From Dimargaris cristalligena (taxonomy: Eukaryota; Kickxellomycota; Dimargaritomycetes; Dimargaritales; Dimargaritaceae): a stretch of 64,000 nucleotides of DNA. The stretch lies in contig JANBQC010000002.1 in the NCBI GenBank assembly GCA_027576995.1, forward strand, positions 1-64,000, read 5' to 3'. The notes under the pieces are model-generated. The model was not told the origin of the DNA, searched no databases, and worked only from the letters and a program-made list of their open reading frames with translations. Below are positions 34,679-46,251 of the stretch, piece by piece (the first letter of the stretch is position 1; every line of letters starts with the position of its first letter). The translations under genes were made by a program, and so were the position numbers.

Positions 34679-36391
34679 TTACAGCTGTTCGTTCTTGATT
34701 TCGTTACGACGGGCCAGGGAAGCAATGGTCTTGGGGTGGTCGCGACCATAAGCAATGGCGTAGATCTTATGGGCATTGGTGTAGGCCTGCTTGGCATCCT
34801 TATGGTAACGGTTGATCAGGGCCGAGCCACCCCGACTGGCCTTGCCGGCCCGGTTGCGGGCCAACCGCTGGGTCAGGTCACCCAGATGGTACCAGAATTC
34901 GGCAATCTCGGGGGAATTCTCGGGCATGGCGCGGGAACCGGCCATACGCTGGATGATGGCCTTGTTCCAGGTCACGGCGGCATGCAGATCGTTCAGGGCA
35001 ATGCAGGTGTTCATGAGGGGCACCATCGTGTTGAGAAGGTAGCTGTTGTAGAGGTGCAGAAGGTTACCCTTCTCGTAGTTCTTGATGTAGGCTTCCAGGG
35101 CGGCACGGGCTTCGGGCAGACGGCGCTGGCGCACCAGCAGCATGGAGTGAGCGTAGGATTCGATGGCATCCTTGAGCAAGGTAACTAGCTCCGAAACGGG
35201 CATGCGGGCCACACAGGTCTCGCACTCGGCGCGCTTTCCCTTGATCTCATCGTCCAGCACACTCACGTCCTTCATGAGAGCGTTGATATCAGCAACCTCC
35301 TTGGTCTCCTCGAAGACCATCACTCCGTTCTTGCAGCGGCGGCACAGGAGACCGTCCATGAAACGGTCAATGGAGTTGGACAGGAGGGCGTTACAGCGGC
35401 GGCATTCGCACCAAAAGTGCTTGTTGACCAGCAGATCACGGCGACGCTGCTCACGGGGCTGGAAGAGGTCGACGTAGCTCACGGAAAGCTCCTGGCCGGC
35501 TTCCACGTTCTTGAGGGTGCGTACGGCCACACAGCCGTCGTCCTTGCTGACGAGCAGGCAGTTGGGCTCGCAGCTGTGGTTGAAGAAGTGGCCGATCATG
35601 GGGAACAGACCTACGCACTCGTTGGTGTTGCGGCTGCGGGTGTTGGAGAAGCCGTGGGCAAAGATATTGATGCGGCAGGCCAGATCGATGATCTTGTCAT
35701 TAGAGGCCAGGGGCTTGAGTTCCTCGGGCAGGGCGGCGATGAAATCGGTCACAGCGGCGGACACGGTGGTCATCCAGTCATCCTCAAAGGTCTCGCGGCG
35801 GGTGGGCAGGTCAGCCAGGAAGCGAATGGGGGTGAACTGGGCGGGGATGGGCTCGTCGGCGTCGGTTTGGATCTTCTCGAGGGCCAGGACACGGAGGGCC
35901 AGACGGAGCAGGTCCAGGTCGATGGAGTGGGTCTTGCGGATTTCGTCGAGCTTAGCGGCGGTGGCGCATTCCAGCTTATGGCGGGGGGCAGCCTGATCGC
36001 GGCAAGCGTCAGAACAGTAGCGCACGAGGGTGCATTCGGTGGAGCAGGCGACGCCACCGGGGAGGCGGGTCTTCTTATCGGCGCCCTGGACGGGGGGGAT
36101 AAAGGTGAAGCAGTTGTCACAGACCTGGTTGACAAAGTTATTGCGCACAATGGCCACGGCGGCCCGCTCCACGGTCACCTCGGTGCCGGCAGGAAGGGGA
36201 TTGACGGTCAGAGTGTGTTCGCTCTTCTTCTGGGAGAAACGGAATTCGACATCGCTGTTGTTCAGAAGGGACAGGAATTTGGAGGCATCCACGATGGGAC
36301 GCTTAAGGACCTTGGCGGGGGTTTGCTGGGCGGGCTTGGCCATGGGGGGCTTAGTGGCGGACTGGGTACGAACAGAAGAGTCACGGAGCAT
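34679..36391 (-). CDS. SMYD-like SET-MYND lysine methyltransferase, 570 aa, intronless
   Basis: Probable S-adenosylmethionine-dependent protein lysine methyltransferase. The SET domain is split by a MYND zinc finger, as in SMYD proteins: SET start about 45-85, MYND about 91-141 (CDNC...C...YCSDAC...H...C), SET core with NHSCEPN (271-277) and ELSVSYVD (301-308), then the post-SET cysteines CECRRC (328-333). The C-terminal third is helical and TPR-like, as in SMYD1-3, and includes LLHLYNSYLLNTMVPLMNTCIALNDLHAAVTW-type repeats in shortened form. The frame is one uninterrupted, GC-biased exon. Substrate (histone or other) cannot be told from sequence. The start is the first ATG; others at residues 17 and further in are possible. 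Confidence 0.9.
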   Translation of the reverse strand: MLRDSSVRTQSATKPPMAKPAQQTPAKVLKRPIVDASKFLSLLNNSDVEFRFSQKKSEHTLTVNPLPAGTEVTVERAAVAIVRNNFVNQVCDNCFTFIPPVQGADKKTRLPGGVACSTECTLVRYCSDACRDQAAPRHKLECATAAKLDEIRKTHSIDLDLLRLALRVLALEKIQTDADEPIPAQFTPIRFLADLPTRRETFEDDWMTTVSAAVTDFIAALPEELKPLASNDKIIDLACRINIFAHGFSNTRSRNTNECVGLFPMIGHFFNHSCEPNCLLVSKDDGCVAVRTLKNVEAGQELSVSYVDLFQPREQRRRDLLVNKHFWCECRRCNALLSNSIDRFMDGLLCRRCKNGVMVFEETKEVADINALMKDVSVLDDEIKGKRAECETCVARMPVSELVTLLKDAIESYAHSMLLVRQRRLPEARAALEAYIKNYEKGNLLHLYNSYLLNTMVPLMNTCIALNDLHAAVTWNKAIIQRMAGSRAMPENSPEIAEFWYHLGDLTQRLARNRAGKASRGGSALINRYHKDAKQAYTNAHKIYAIAYGRDHPKTIASLARRNEIKNEQL

Positions 36392-38586
36392 AGCGGAGAG
36401 GAGGGAGATGGGTGGGATGAAAAGAGTGGAGATGCTATTGGAGATGAGGGCGTGTGGAACAAGTAGTCAATACTGGCTGGGAATAAAGCACTAAATCAGG
36501 GTAAGAACAGTGAGACAGGCCGGATGGATAAGAGAACGTGGGTTAGTGGAAGTCGGAAATTGGCAGAGAGAGAGAGAGAGTCACAGGGAAGATGTCCAAG
36601 ACCGAAGGGATAACCACTGGACTATTCGAGGTTTACGGGTTAAGGTTAAGGTAAGAAATATGAACGCAATAACTTACGGGAAAGTGAGAGGAAAATGAAG
36701 TGAACTGAAGAGCAGAGCAGAGGGTCTTAAGGTGAGGACGGGGAGAGTAGGGTTGATAAATGGCCAGCCGGGAGGAGCAGCATCGCGGGTCTTTATGTGA
36801 GCGCACAGGGGGGCGAACGCTTGCCGGGGCTATTTGGGGCTCAGGGGAAGACATCCCTCTCCCTCGCCCATTCTGTCTGTATGCACTACTTGGTCGACGC
36901 TAGCTTTGCCCATTGGTCCACGTTGAAACCTATATGCGCATTTAGTGCGCCCTGGCCTACCCTCTCTCCTTTGACGCGAGGCCCGCACCGGCCAGTGAAT
37001 TCGTCCGTACGAGATACTAATACCCTTCCTCCTCCTCTCCGTACGCGCTCCCACTCTGCGTTGGCACCCGTCGCCGTCTTTATGTTCGAGCTTTGTCGAG
37101 CCACCATACTCCAAAATCCTTTTCTTTATACCGACCCTATCGCCACACCCACTACACAATAAGCTCGCAAATCCTTTAGCTCCCTAAGCGAGGTTGAGCC
37201 ATAGAGCATAGTACCATTGCTTATTTGTAGGCCGCCCCAATTCGTTCGGGCTGGATATTGCTACAGGAAAGAATGCCCGACCAATGCATGAATCTAGTTA
37301 GGGGAGGGGGGCCCACTATTGCGTCTCCCATATCTACCTAACCCTTGGCCAGATGGCCCCCATCCACAACCCTTCACCGCCACTTCATGGACCTATTATC
37401 CATCAGCAACAATCACAGGAGAGACCTATCCTCCATCCCACCAGCCATGTTCATTAGCACCTGCAAGTCAGTGTACCGGGTTGCAATCATGCCCATGTAC
37501 TCCACAGTCTAGTCACTAGCCAACTCGCGCTAGTTGTGCAGCCCTCCATCCCAAACCCCGGTGGATAAACCATTACGGCAACCCCTAAAGACTAGCTTAT
37601 AAACCTAATCGTTGCCTAAACTGAGGGGAACCGGGCAGTTTGTAGGGACTGGCCCAAGCCATCATCCCATCCACCACTACCCGTCATCATAGAGAATGGT
37701 AGGCGGGCTATCCGGGAATAACCCTCCGCTAAATACAGACGTAATGAAGGTAGCAAAAGAGCCGATTCGGGGGTTTATGACAACGGTTGGTAAGTGGAGG
37801 GTCATAGAAGCCTTCCACAACTTTGTCCCACCTATCCAAATGGGAAAGGGGCGAAAGTAGGTAACAAAGCCCAGCGGACTACCAACCCCCAAATTAATTA
37901 GGACCAATGACCGTTAGCCAGCGGTTGGCGAGGCCCAACCAATTATATAGAGATACGAGGAACACACCGACTGGCCTTCTCCCGCCACTAATCTCAGCCA
38001 ACATACATTCCTAAGAATCGCCTTCCTCTTCATTCCATCCCCATCAACTAGCAACCTCAATAAATCACCCTAGGCACCCGTTTTCTGGGTTTAGAGGTTT
38101 GATTAGACTAGTGGCGCATATTCATTCTTCAACACACTTTCCCCCCTGTCGTCGTCAGTCAACCCGTCGAGCCTGCATCAATTACACATATAGGAAGGCC
38201 ATTCAGTGAAGCAATTCTCTCATAATTATGCCAAATGGTGTAAAATTCGGGTTACTCTACTATACCATTCAGGTCGTCTTAGCAGTGTCAATATTGGGCA
38301 ATGTATTTTTTCTTTAATTAAAGTAGCAGATTATATGGGAAATTTTTGGTGAACATTGAAATGGGTACGAACGAAGTGTTCTCTACTAAAAGAAACTACA
38401 AGCGGTCAATTGGCCTCCATCGCTTACCGAGGGGGTAAAACAATGGGAAACCAGTAATGTCGGGAATGGGCTAATACTACACTTCCCCGTTAGGAATGAA
38501 TGAAGAGGGGGAGAGAAGGGAGAGAGGAAAGGGAAGAGTACACACATACACACACACACAAATCAACTGGGAAAAGGGCGAGTAAA
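36392..38586. other. intergenic, HSP70 to SET-MYND
   Basis: No gene recognised. It contains the SET-MYND 5' flank, with an (AG)n run near 36566-36581, and the HSP70 3' flank. Frames of 60-120 codons near 36797-37162 overlap on both strands and match no family I know. Confidence 0.5.
38538..38563. repeat. (CA)n dinucleotide repeat just after the HSP70 stop
   Basis: ACACATACACAC-type run about 25-50 bp downstream of the HSP70 stop, so probably in its 3' UTR. Confidence 0.8.
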
Positions 38587-39235
38587 TTAGTCGACCTCCT
38601 CGATGGTGGGACCCTGGTCGCCACCGGCACCGGGGGCAGCGCCGGGAGCGGCACCAGGGAAACCGCCTGGGGCACCGCCGGGGAAGCCACCGGGAGCGGC
38701 GCCAGGAGCACCACCGGCACTCTGGTAGATCTTCATCATGATGGGGTTGGCGAGCTCCTCCAGCTGCTTCTGGTGTTCCTCGTACTCTTCCTTGGAGGCC
38801 TCCTGGCTGTCGTCGAGCCACTTGATGGTGTCGTTGACGGCTTCCTCAAGCTTCTGCTTGTCGGCGGCATCCAGCTTGGAGGCGATCTTCTCGTCCTGGA
38901 TGGAGTTGCGCAGGTTGTAGGCGTAGCTCTCCAGACCGTTCTTGGCGGTGATGCGGGAGGCGGCCTCCTCGTCTTCGGCCTTGTACTTCTCGGCATCGTT
39001 GACCATGCGCTCAATCTCTTCCTTGGAGAGACGGCCCTTGTCGTTGGTAATGGTGATCTTATTGGACCGGCCGGTGGTCTTGTCAACAGCGGACACGTTC
39101 AGGATACCGTTGGCGTCCACGTCGAAAGTGACCTCGACCTGGGGCACACCACGGGGGGCGGGGGGGATACCGGTCAGCTCGAACTTACCCAGCAGGTTGT
39201 TGTCCTTGGTGCGGGCACGCTCACCTTCGTAGACC

Positions 39236-39277
<42 letters not shown>

Positions 39278-39513
39278 ATCTCGGACTTCTTGGTAGGCAC
39301 AGTGGTATTACGCTTGATGAGGGGGGTCATGACACCGCCGGCGGTTTCGATACCGAGGGACAGAGGGGCGACATCGAGCAGGAGCAGATCCTGAGTCTTC
39401 TCGGAGGTGTCACCGGACAGAATGGCGGCCTGGACGGCGGCACCATAGGCCACGGCCTCATCGGGGTTGATGGACTTGTTGGGCTCCTTGCCGTTGAAGT
39501 AGTCGGTAACCAT

Positions 39514-39549
<36 letters not shown>

Positions 39550-40551
39550 CAGGACGATTTCGTGGACGGCGGACTTGTCTAGCTTGGCGTCGCGCAGGAC
39601 CTTCTCGACGGGTTCCATGGTGGAGCGGAACAGGTCCTGGTTGAGCTCCTCGAAACGGGCCCGGGTGATGGAGGTGTAGAAATCAACACCCTCGAACAGG
39701 GAGTCAATTTCGATGGAAGTCTGGGCGGCGGCGGACAGGGTACGCTTGGCGCGCTCGCAGGCGGTGCGCAGACGGCGCAGGGAACGGGCGTTGGTGTTGA
39801 GGTCCTTCTTGTGCTTGCGCTTGAACTCCTGGACGAAGTGGTTAACCAGACGGTTGTCGAAATCCTCACCACCCAGATGGGTGTCACCGGCGGTGGCCTT
39901 GACTTCGAAGATACCGTCCTCGATGGTCAGCAGAGACACATCAAAGGTACCACCACCCAGATCGAAAATGAGCACGTTCTGCTCGCCCATACCCTTACGG
40001 TCGAGACCGTAGGCAATGGCGGCGGCGGTGGGCTCGTTGATGATACGGAGCACGTTGAGACCGGCGATCATACCGGAGTCCTTGGTGGCCTGGCGCTGGG
40101 AGTCGTTGAAGTAGGCAGGGACGGTGACGACGGCGTTGTTGACCTTGTCGCCGAGGAAGGCTTCGGCGGTCTCGCGCATCTTGATGAGGACCATGGAGGA
40201 AATTTCCTCAGGGGTGAACTGCTTCTTCTCACCCTTGTATTCGACCTCAATGACGGGCTTGGTGTCCTTGTCAATGACGGTGAAGGGCCAGTGTTGCATA
40301 TCGGACTGGACCTCGGCGTCCTTGAAACGGCGACCGATCAGGCGCTTGGCGTCGAAGACGGTGTTGTAGGGGTTCATGGCGACCTGGTTCTTGGCGGCGT
40401 CACCAATGAGACGCTCGGTGTCGGTGAAAGCGACATAAGAGGGGGTGGTACGGTTACCCTGGTCGTTGGCGATGATTTCGACACGGTCATTCTGCCAGAC
40501 AGCCACGCAGGAGTAGGTGGTACCCAAATCAATACCGATGGCTTTCGACAT
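38587..40551 (-). CDS. SSA: cytosolic Hsp70 (SSA/HSPA8 type), 654 aa, intronless
   Basis: ATP-driven chaperone for folding, translocation and stress protection. All three Hsp70 signatures are present: IDLGTTYS (7-14), [19 protein letters not shown] near 196-214 and [15 protein letters not shown] near 335-350. The substrate-binding domain, lid and Gly/Ala/Pro-rich linker ([10 protein letters not shown] repeats) follow, then the C-terminal EEVD that binds TPR co-chaperones, which places it in the cytosolic/nuclear subfamily. There is no signal or mitochondrial presequence. Codon use is the most biased in the window and opens frames of over 250 codons antisense. Absence of introns suits a gene that must be expressed when splicing is impaired by heat. 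A TATA box and a heat-shock-element-like sequence lie upstream. Which paralogue this is cannot be told. Confidence 0.98.
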
Positions 40552-40706
40552 GATGTTGGAGAGATAATATATATGGAATCAAAAAAAGAGAGATATGTAT
40601 AGAGAGGAAAGGGGGCAGCAGGTCAATAAGTACAACAGATGGGGAGTGACTGCAGACTAGAAGAGAAACAAGTGAGGAAACGACGCAAGGGAGTGGGGCA
40701 GGGTGG

Positions 40707-40713
40707 TTTTATA
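40707..40713 (-). promoter_or_regulatory. TATA box of HSP70
   Basis: TATAAAA on the minus strand, in a perfect-looking context (CCTTTTATAAAACC), about 157-163 bp upstream of the HSP70 start codon. Confidence 0.6.
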
Positions 40714-40880
40714 AAAGGAAGGCGGGGGGCGGGGGAGACCATGGTAGAGTGAGTGGAAGGCGGCGGAATGTGGGCTGAGACAATCACAACAGGGCGGCGG
40801 GACAACCTAGGGCGATGGAATGGGGAAAAACCATGCGGGCCAATGGGAGGCCCTAGCTCCCCCTAGTCAAATTTTTAAGT

Positions 40881-40898
40881 TTCTTTGATATTCCAGCA
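40881..40898. promoter_or_regulatory. heat-shock-element-like site upstream of HSP70
   Basis: TTCTTTGATATTCCAGCA shows units TTC, TGA, TTC and GCA spaced at 5 bp, an imperfect run of the alternating TTC/GAA pattern bound by Hsf1. It lies about 330-350 bp upstream of the ATG and about 170 bp upstream of the TATA box. Two of the four units are perfect and two have two of three bases. Confidence 0.4.
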
Positions 40899-41399
40899 AG
40901 CTCGAGGTGCCGCTGGATGATAATAGTGAGAAAGGCATACACTGGCGCGGATAGTGGATTATATCATGCCCAGCCAATCACCCCCGCTTTCCCAGCCATT
41001 ACTCCGAAGGTGCGCGAACAACCCTCTCCCTTCCATGTATGCATGCATTTAGCAAGGGGAGGGGGGGTGTTTCTTCCATTTTTTAGGACGCTCTCTGCCC
41101 AAGGCAAAGGCTGAGGGCCCCCCTACCACCAGTGCTGCTGCTGTTTCCCCCGAAGGTTGCATTCCTTTATTATTATTACTACTACCATCACTATTATTAT
41201 TATTATTACGCTTAGAATTGTCCAGGCCCGGGTTAGGCAACCCGGATTATAATGCACGCTAATACGGGTAATGCAGGCCAGCATGTAGTAATTGTTACTC
41301 GGATATACCCCCTCCCCTTCCTCTGAAAAAGGAAAGGGTGAGAAGCTGGAACCCCAACACCCCCACCCCCGTCTTGAGGGGGGGGGCTTAGTACCGGTA

Positions 41400-41638
41400 T
41401 ATAACGGATAGAGTAAGTCCAACAGCAACTGGCTGTGGAGCACTCTGCTGGCGAATGCGGCGCAACTCAAAATACCAGACCGGGCGCCCTGGGCGGAATC
41501 CGTGACCAGAACGAACGGCTTAGCCAACCCCTGTAGAGAGAGGATTAGGGCTAAACTGACGACAGACCTAAGCCCTCCTCTTCCAAGTCGGGCGCATTCC
41601 TTCCTTCGCCCAGAGATCCGCTGCGCCCTCATACGCAA
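41400..41638 (-). pseudogene. possible Ty3/gypsy-type RNase H scrap
   Basis: A minus-strand frame contains LAKPFVLVTDSAQGARSGIL, which resembles the start of the RNase H domain of Ty3/gypsy polyproteins (pattern KPF-hydrophobic-TDAS...GA.G.L). The flanking sequence does not continue the similarity in any one frame, so if real it is a decayed fragment of about 80 codons. The match is from memory of the family pattern. Confidence 0.22.
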
Positions 41639-43551
41639 ACAGAGTGAGGGAGGGGAGGATACGCCGATTATTGGTCACAACTATACTATACAGCTAGGTA
41701 AGTCCAGCGACGATAACCCTGGTTGCCCAATAGGCAGAATGGTGATGAAGTTGGAAGAACACGACTCATTCACATTTATGGAGACGAGGGGGGAGATAAA
41801 GTGGGCGGAATGGTCAGGGGAGACCCAACGGTTATGCCAGTATGGATTTTAAAATTAAACCGAGTACCCCAAGGGCAGCCTGCATCAGACACACTCTATC
41901 GAGCAACATGATCCGACGGGATGGTCGAATATTGGGGGGATTTGCGACGAAGAGAGGAGGGGATGTACACTAGGGGGAAGTTGGACTATTGGTACAATTC
42001 TTCTCTTTACTAAGCCGGGGCTGAGAGCCCCTACGAAATTACATATCATTGCGGTTCAAAGCGTATACTTGATTGCATGACCAAGGTATGTAAACCCTTT
42101 GTCAGCGCACCAGGCGTGGGCGCCATTGATTAGACTACACCCTAAACTAGGCATCGGCCCCGTATTAGATCGTTTGGTGGTCCTGTGCTTGTGACAGTTG
42201 GCAATCAGGGCGAATTTCCTAATCAAGACGGTCTACCCGGTCCGCTTTTGATCACCGTGTTGTATTTTTAGAGGAAGGTTCTGGCGATTAAAGGGTCATT
42301 CGTTTAACCTAATCTGTCCTTCGCCAGATTGCGGTTTAGGCATAGTATGCCCCAACAAGTCCGCATCAAACCCCATTATCGGAAGCACCTGCCCAGCGGT
42401 ATAACCCGATCTAGAATTGGCTGGCCTGAAAAGGCTACGTAGATGGTCCCGTACAACTAGGGTCCAATTCGGGTGCAGTAATACAATATTAGGGACTATA
42501 CGGGGTGGTGAAAGTGTCGAGCTAACACCGTAGTACTTTGATGGCCCCAATTAGTAAGCTTACCATGGTGTTTGGATTCGGGGGATTTCTAAATCGGTGC
42601 TGGTCATGTGTTGGTAATTTTGTGGGACACTGCCCTTATCCGGCGGTAGTGGTGACGTTATGTATGGCCCACATCTGTCCCTGCAACAACCAATGCATAG
42701 GGAGGCACTTCAGACCTGTATAAGACTATGCGTGGTATGAACATGGGAAACTGGGTGGTATATTTATTTATAATCAATAAGGTCCATTTGGTCAAACGGA
42801 CTCTTCGTGCTAAACAGCTTAGTTGAGTTTTACCCATTTGCTTAATTAATGTAGCAAACCTGGTCTAGCGTGTGGGTGCTATTTCGTCAAATGTAGGGAA
42901 AAGATAAGGAAGAAACACAACTCCCCTTCCCCCTATTGTTCACGAAGAATTGTCAACATTCGCAAGGGTTTCAGGGGATATAGGATTTACCGTCAGACCT
43001 TGGCGTACTTGGCGGTGGGCTTCTTTGGCCTTCACCCCCACTTAGCTTTGAAACCACAGTCGCCCAACTTTAAGCGCATGCTAGAACATGCTGGGCGATG
43101 CGATTGATATAGCCCGCCCAAAGCAAGACGGCTGAGCCGCCATGGGCAGTGCCGGGCCACCCCAGTAAATCTGTAGGTGTTGGCGTCTAATCCTTGAAAG
43201 GACAGTGGGCGGGTTTGGGCCGTCTTGTCACGGGGGGAATTCTGGATATACAGGGCGACAATAAAGGCTGTAATGGATAGTGGTGGTAGGCTTGGGCCTC
43301 CTGGGTAATGGACGGGCAAATTCTACTGGGCTGGGCAACCGAGAAGGAGGCAGAGGTGACTTTGCCCTATACAAACTCTAATTCCCACCAGCGGGGCAGT
43401 ATGGAAGCAGCTCAAACCCACCCCCCATTTCCCTTCTCTTTCATGCCATTCCCCGCCAGCCATTTTCCATTGATTCCTATTCCCAACCGGCACTTGTTCG
43501 CGATTCCCAGTTCCAAGCCCTCTCTCTCGTCTTTGCTACACACCTAACCCC

Positions 43552-45067
43552 ATGTCTTCCACCTCAACCGGCAAGCCAACTGCTCTGCGCCTGGTCCGCA
43601 CCTGGTTGGCCTCTCAAGATACGTCTTTGCCGTCCGACTTGACGGTACTGGACCGCGTCGCTCTACTTATCCACGCCACTCTAGTCACCCGTGGCTTCCA
43701 GACAACTTCTGGCGATTCCACTTCGAGTATGTAAATATGCCTTGGTTCTTTGGTTAATAACCCGGCCGCATTATGATATACCATCCTTCGCCCCGGATGA
43801 TCCGGTCTAACACCTCACAATTCTTATATCGAAATACGCCCCCGTTAATGCACTATCCCCCATTCCAAAGGTGGACCTCCCGCCGACTGGCGCTTACTCA
43901 AAGATCAGCTCTATCGATTCCAATATATCTCCTCCGGCCGCCAATTTGAGGTTAAAATTGCCGTTGTAGATGGCCAACTGGCGGTGCTGGCCGCTCCTAA
44001 CCAGGTACGCCCCCTATATATAACAATTAGCGGTGTAAATATCTACGTGAGCTATTTCACGAGTGGGGCTATACTTGGATCTCACTATATTTGTTCCAGT
44101 CTCTATCGGCATGTTGCTTCCTCAATGCCCAATGCCTAATTACTATCACACCTTCATCCCTTGATAATTCCATAGGATTCTCAATCACTGGCAGTATGGA
44201 ATTTCCCAGTATCCTCCATGGAAGCGGCTCTGGAGGCCATTTCAAGCGCTTCCGATGAAGATGATCGCGAATTGAACGATCACATCACTGCCCTGCTCAA
44301 GACCTTACCTGACCGAATGGGACCTGAGGGCCCCCCGCCGTCCAAATCCGGCCCGTCGACGGCGTCGGCTTCCACTACGGCCCGACCGAGGGGCTCGGCA
44401 CAGGCACAGGGACCTTCTCCGGCGAGAACCCCTCCCTTCCCCTCGGGCCCCTCGTTCCGCCCATCAGTCGGTGCAGCGGATTTGGATCCTCTGGCCGCGT
44501 CGCCACTGGCCTTCCCCTCCAGCCGCATCCAGCCCCACCCGAGCGGTCCTTCCACGGGCGATGGGTCCCTAGTGGGACCGGGTCATCCCCTTTTCGCTAG
44601 ACCCGGGTCGCAGGGGGATCCGACCTCGGATATCTTTGGTGGGCCCCAGACCCTCCCCCGAAACGCGGTCCCCTCCGGTGCCCGGTTCGACCCGATCGGA
44701 CCGTTCGGTATTAACCCAAGCCATGCCCCCGGTGGCCTTAACCGAGGACCGCAGTGCCCCCGGCCTTCGGGGCCACATCCCTGGAGTGGCGAGCCCGACA
44801 ATGACGAATTACCACCCCCTGTAAGTTAATTAACGGGAAAAAGTGATTTAGATTACTAAGGATGGAGTTGGATCGCCACCGGATTGATTTACTCACTTGG
44901 GTTGTTTATTTCTTGGCGTTTCCAATTACAAAAATTGCCCTCCTTCCCTGCGGTTGGAATAATTAGTCAGCTGACTCGATCGTCCATTACTAATACCACT
45001 CGTCTATTTTGTGACCCTTGAATCAAATTTCCATGTGGCCTAGGGATACAATGATATGTTCATGTGA
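43552..45067 (+). CDS. PI31-like proteasome regulator, 325 aa, 4 exons
   Basis: PI31 (PSMF1) binds the 20S proteasome through its C-terminus and affects proteasome assembly, transport and activity. Exons: 43552-43726, 43871-44004, 44176-44820, 45044-45067, all in phase. The N-terminal about 170 residues correspond to the FP-type domain (RVALLIHATLVTRGF; DWRLLKDQLYRFQYISSGRQFEVKI). The C-terminal half is Pro/Gly/Ser-rich with the PI31 signature GARFDPIGPFG and the end DNDELPPP-GYNDMFM, matching the PPPGYDD tail of animal and plant PI31. The last exon is only 24 nt and encodes just GYNDMFM and the stop. The central Pro/Ser stretch is low complexity. Saccharomyces has no close counterpart except the distant Fub1. 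Confidence 0.9.
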
Positions 45068-46251
45068 GGCGGCAGCAATGTCTATCCGAGGGAAGGTCCA
45101 GGGAAATGTACGTCAACGTGGTGGTCGATCGGCCGGATCACAGCCCCTCCCCCCACCCGCAGTTCGAGATGCAAAGCGGTTCTTCTCCCCCCTTTGTTGG
45201 TGGAGGTTATTTAGGACACTGATGCGCCTGGGGTTTCGACCTTCATGGCACTCGATTCCATAGGCAGTGGCTGAGCGAGGAGCCACCCTTCGGCGATACT
45301 ACCTCCCTTATTAGTTTTTTTTCTGTAATATATACCACTCTATATGGCTACTGCCTCTAAATCGCCTGACGATCCCATTAAACAGGGTTACACTAAACGG
45401 TTACTGCGCTGCCCTAATAGGGCGTATGTACGTGAAAAGACAAATAAGTGAAGCTGACGAGGTGCGGCCCCTGAGTGAGGTGTGTACCCCTTCCTTCTTC
45501 TTCTCCTCCTCTTTGAATTGACTAATGGCCCATTGGGTACGTAAGGGGAACAAAAGGAGGCTTAGCGTACCGCCCTCATACACAGTGGTATCGAGAAGGC
45601 TCCAGCCGGTGCGGGTTAATAATATATACAAAGGGATTATATTTACGGTTATGCTACAGGGCCACCTCCTCCGACACCAAGTGACCTTAGCTTGTGGGTA
45701 TTGGTCGGAGAAATAGGCCTCCTCTCTCTTTTTTGTGAGGCGTGTGTGTTATATCACGACGAACCGCGGCGCATCCACAGTGGGCCGTCGGGCGGTTGCT
45801 ATAAAGATCCCTCCCCGCCCTTATCAGCTGCTGGGCACACTGCTCCACCGTCCCACTTGGACCAAACTCAGGGTTCCCTTATTAATTTCCCCGCTTCGCC
45901 TACCTGTCATTTTCTGTTTAGCTGGTCAATACCCCTTCATTATCCATCTTCTCTAGTCTCGGCTATTTTGACACCCAAGACGACGAAGAGTCTCGTCTGC
46001 TTCCTACGGTATAGCATCCACTCTGGCCCACTAGATAGCACACATATCAACTTTAGCCTCTTTAACCCAGGGTTTTCAGGGTCCACCCTCTTTAGTCCCT
46101 CTTATAATATTTTTTCCGCGTTGCCCAGATACCGGTGTCTCTTTATCCCGCCGCATACCCCACGTCCTTCTGGAGCTCTACTCTACTCTATTTTCTCTGT
46201 TACCCAGTCCATCGCAGCCTGTGACGACACACCTACGGATTTGCTACAGTG
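45068..46251. other. intergenic, PI31 to MOB4
   Basis: No gene recognised. A plus-strand frame of 186 codons (45692-46252) ends by overlapping the MOB4 start codon (TGATG). It is probably UTR or promoter sequence and has no recognisable domain. Confidence 0.5.

Larger units (their letters stand above)
40552..43551. other. intergenic, HSP70 to PI31 (divergent)
   Basis: About 3 kb with the HSP70 promoter at the left and the PI31 promoter (CT-rich, 43420-43540) at the right. It contains (TTA)n-type repeats near 41168-41211. A possible retroelement scrap at 41400-41638 is listed separately. No intact gene is seen. Confidence 0.5.

Noticed and set aside
35417..36466. 349-codon plus-strand frame
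   Set aside because: Antisense to the SET-MYND gene; no domain, Gly/Val-rich.
38500..40602. Plus-strand frames of 263 and 360 codons
   Set aside because: Antisense to HSP70. Long antisense frames in Hsp70 genes are a known codon-bias artefact.
42296..42550. 84-codon minus-strand frame
   Set aside because: No domain or splice context recognised; consistent with chance.
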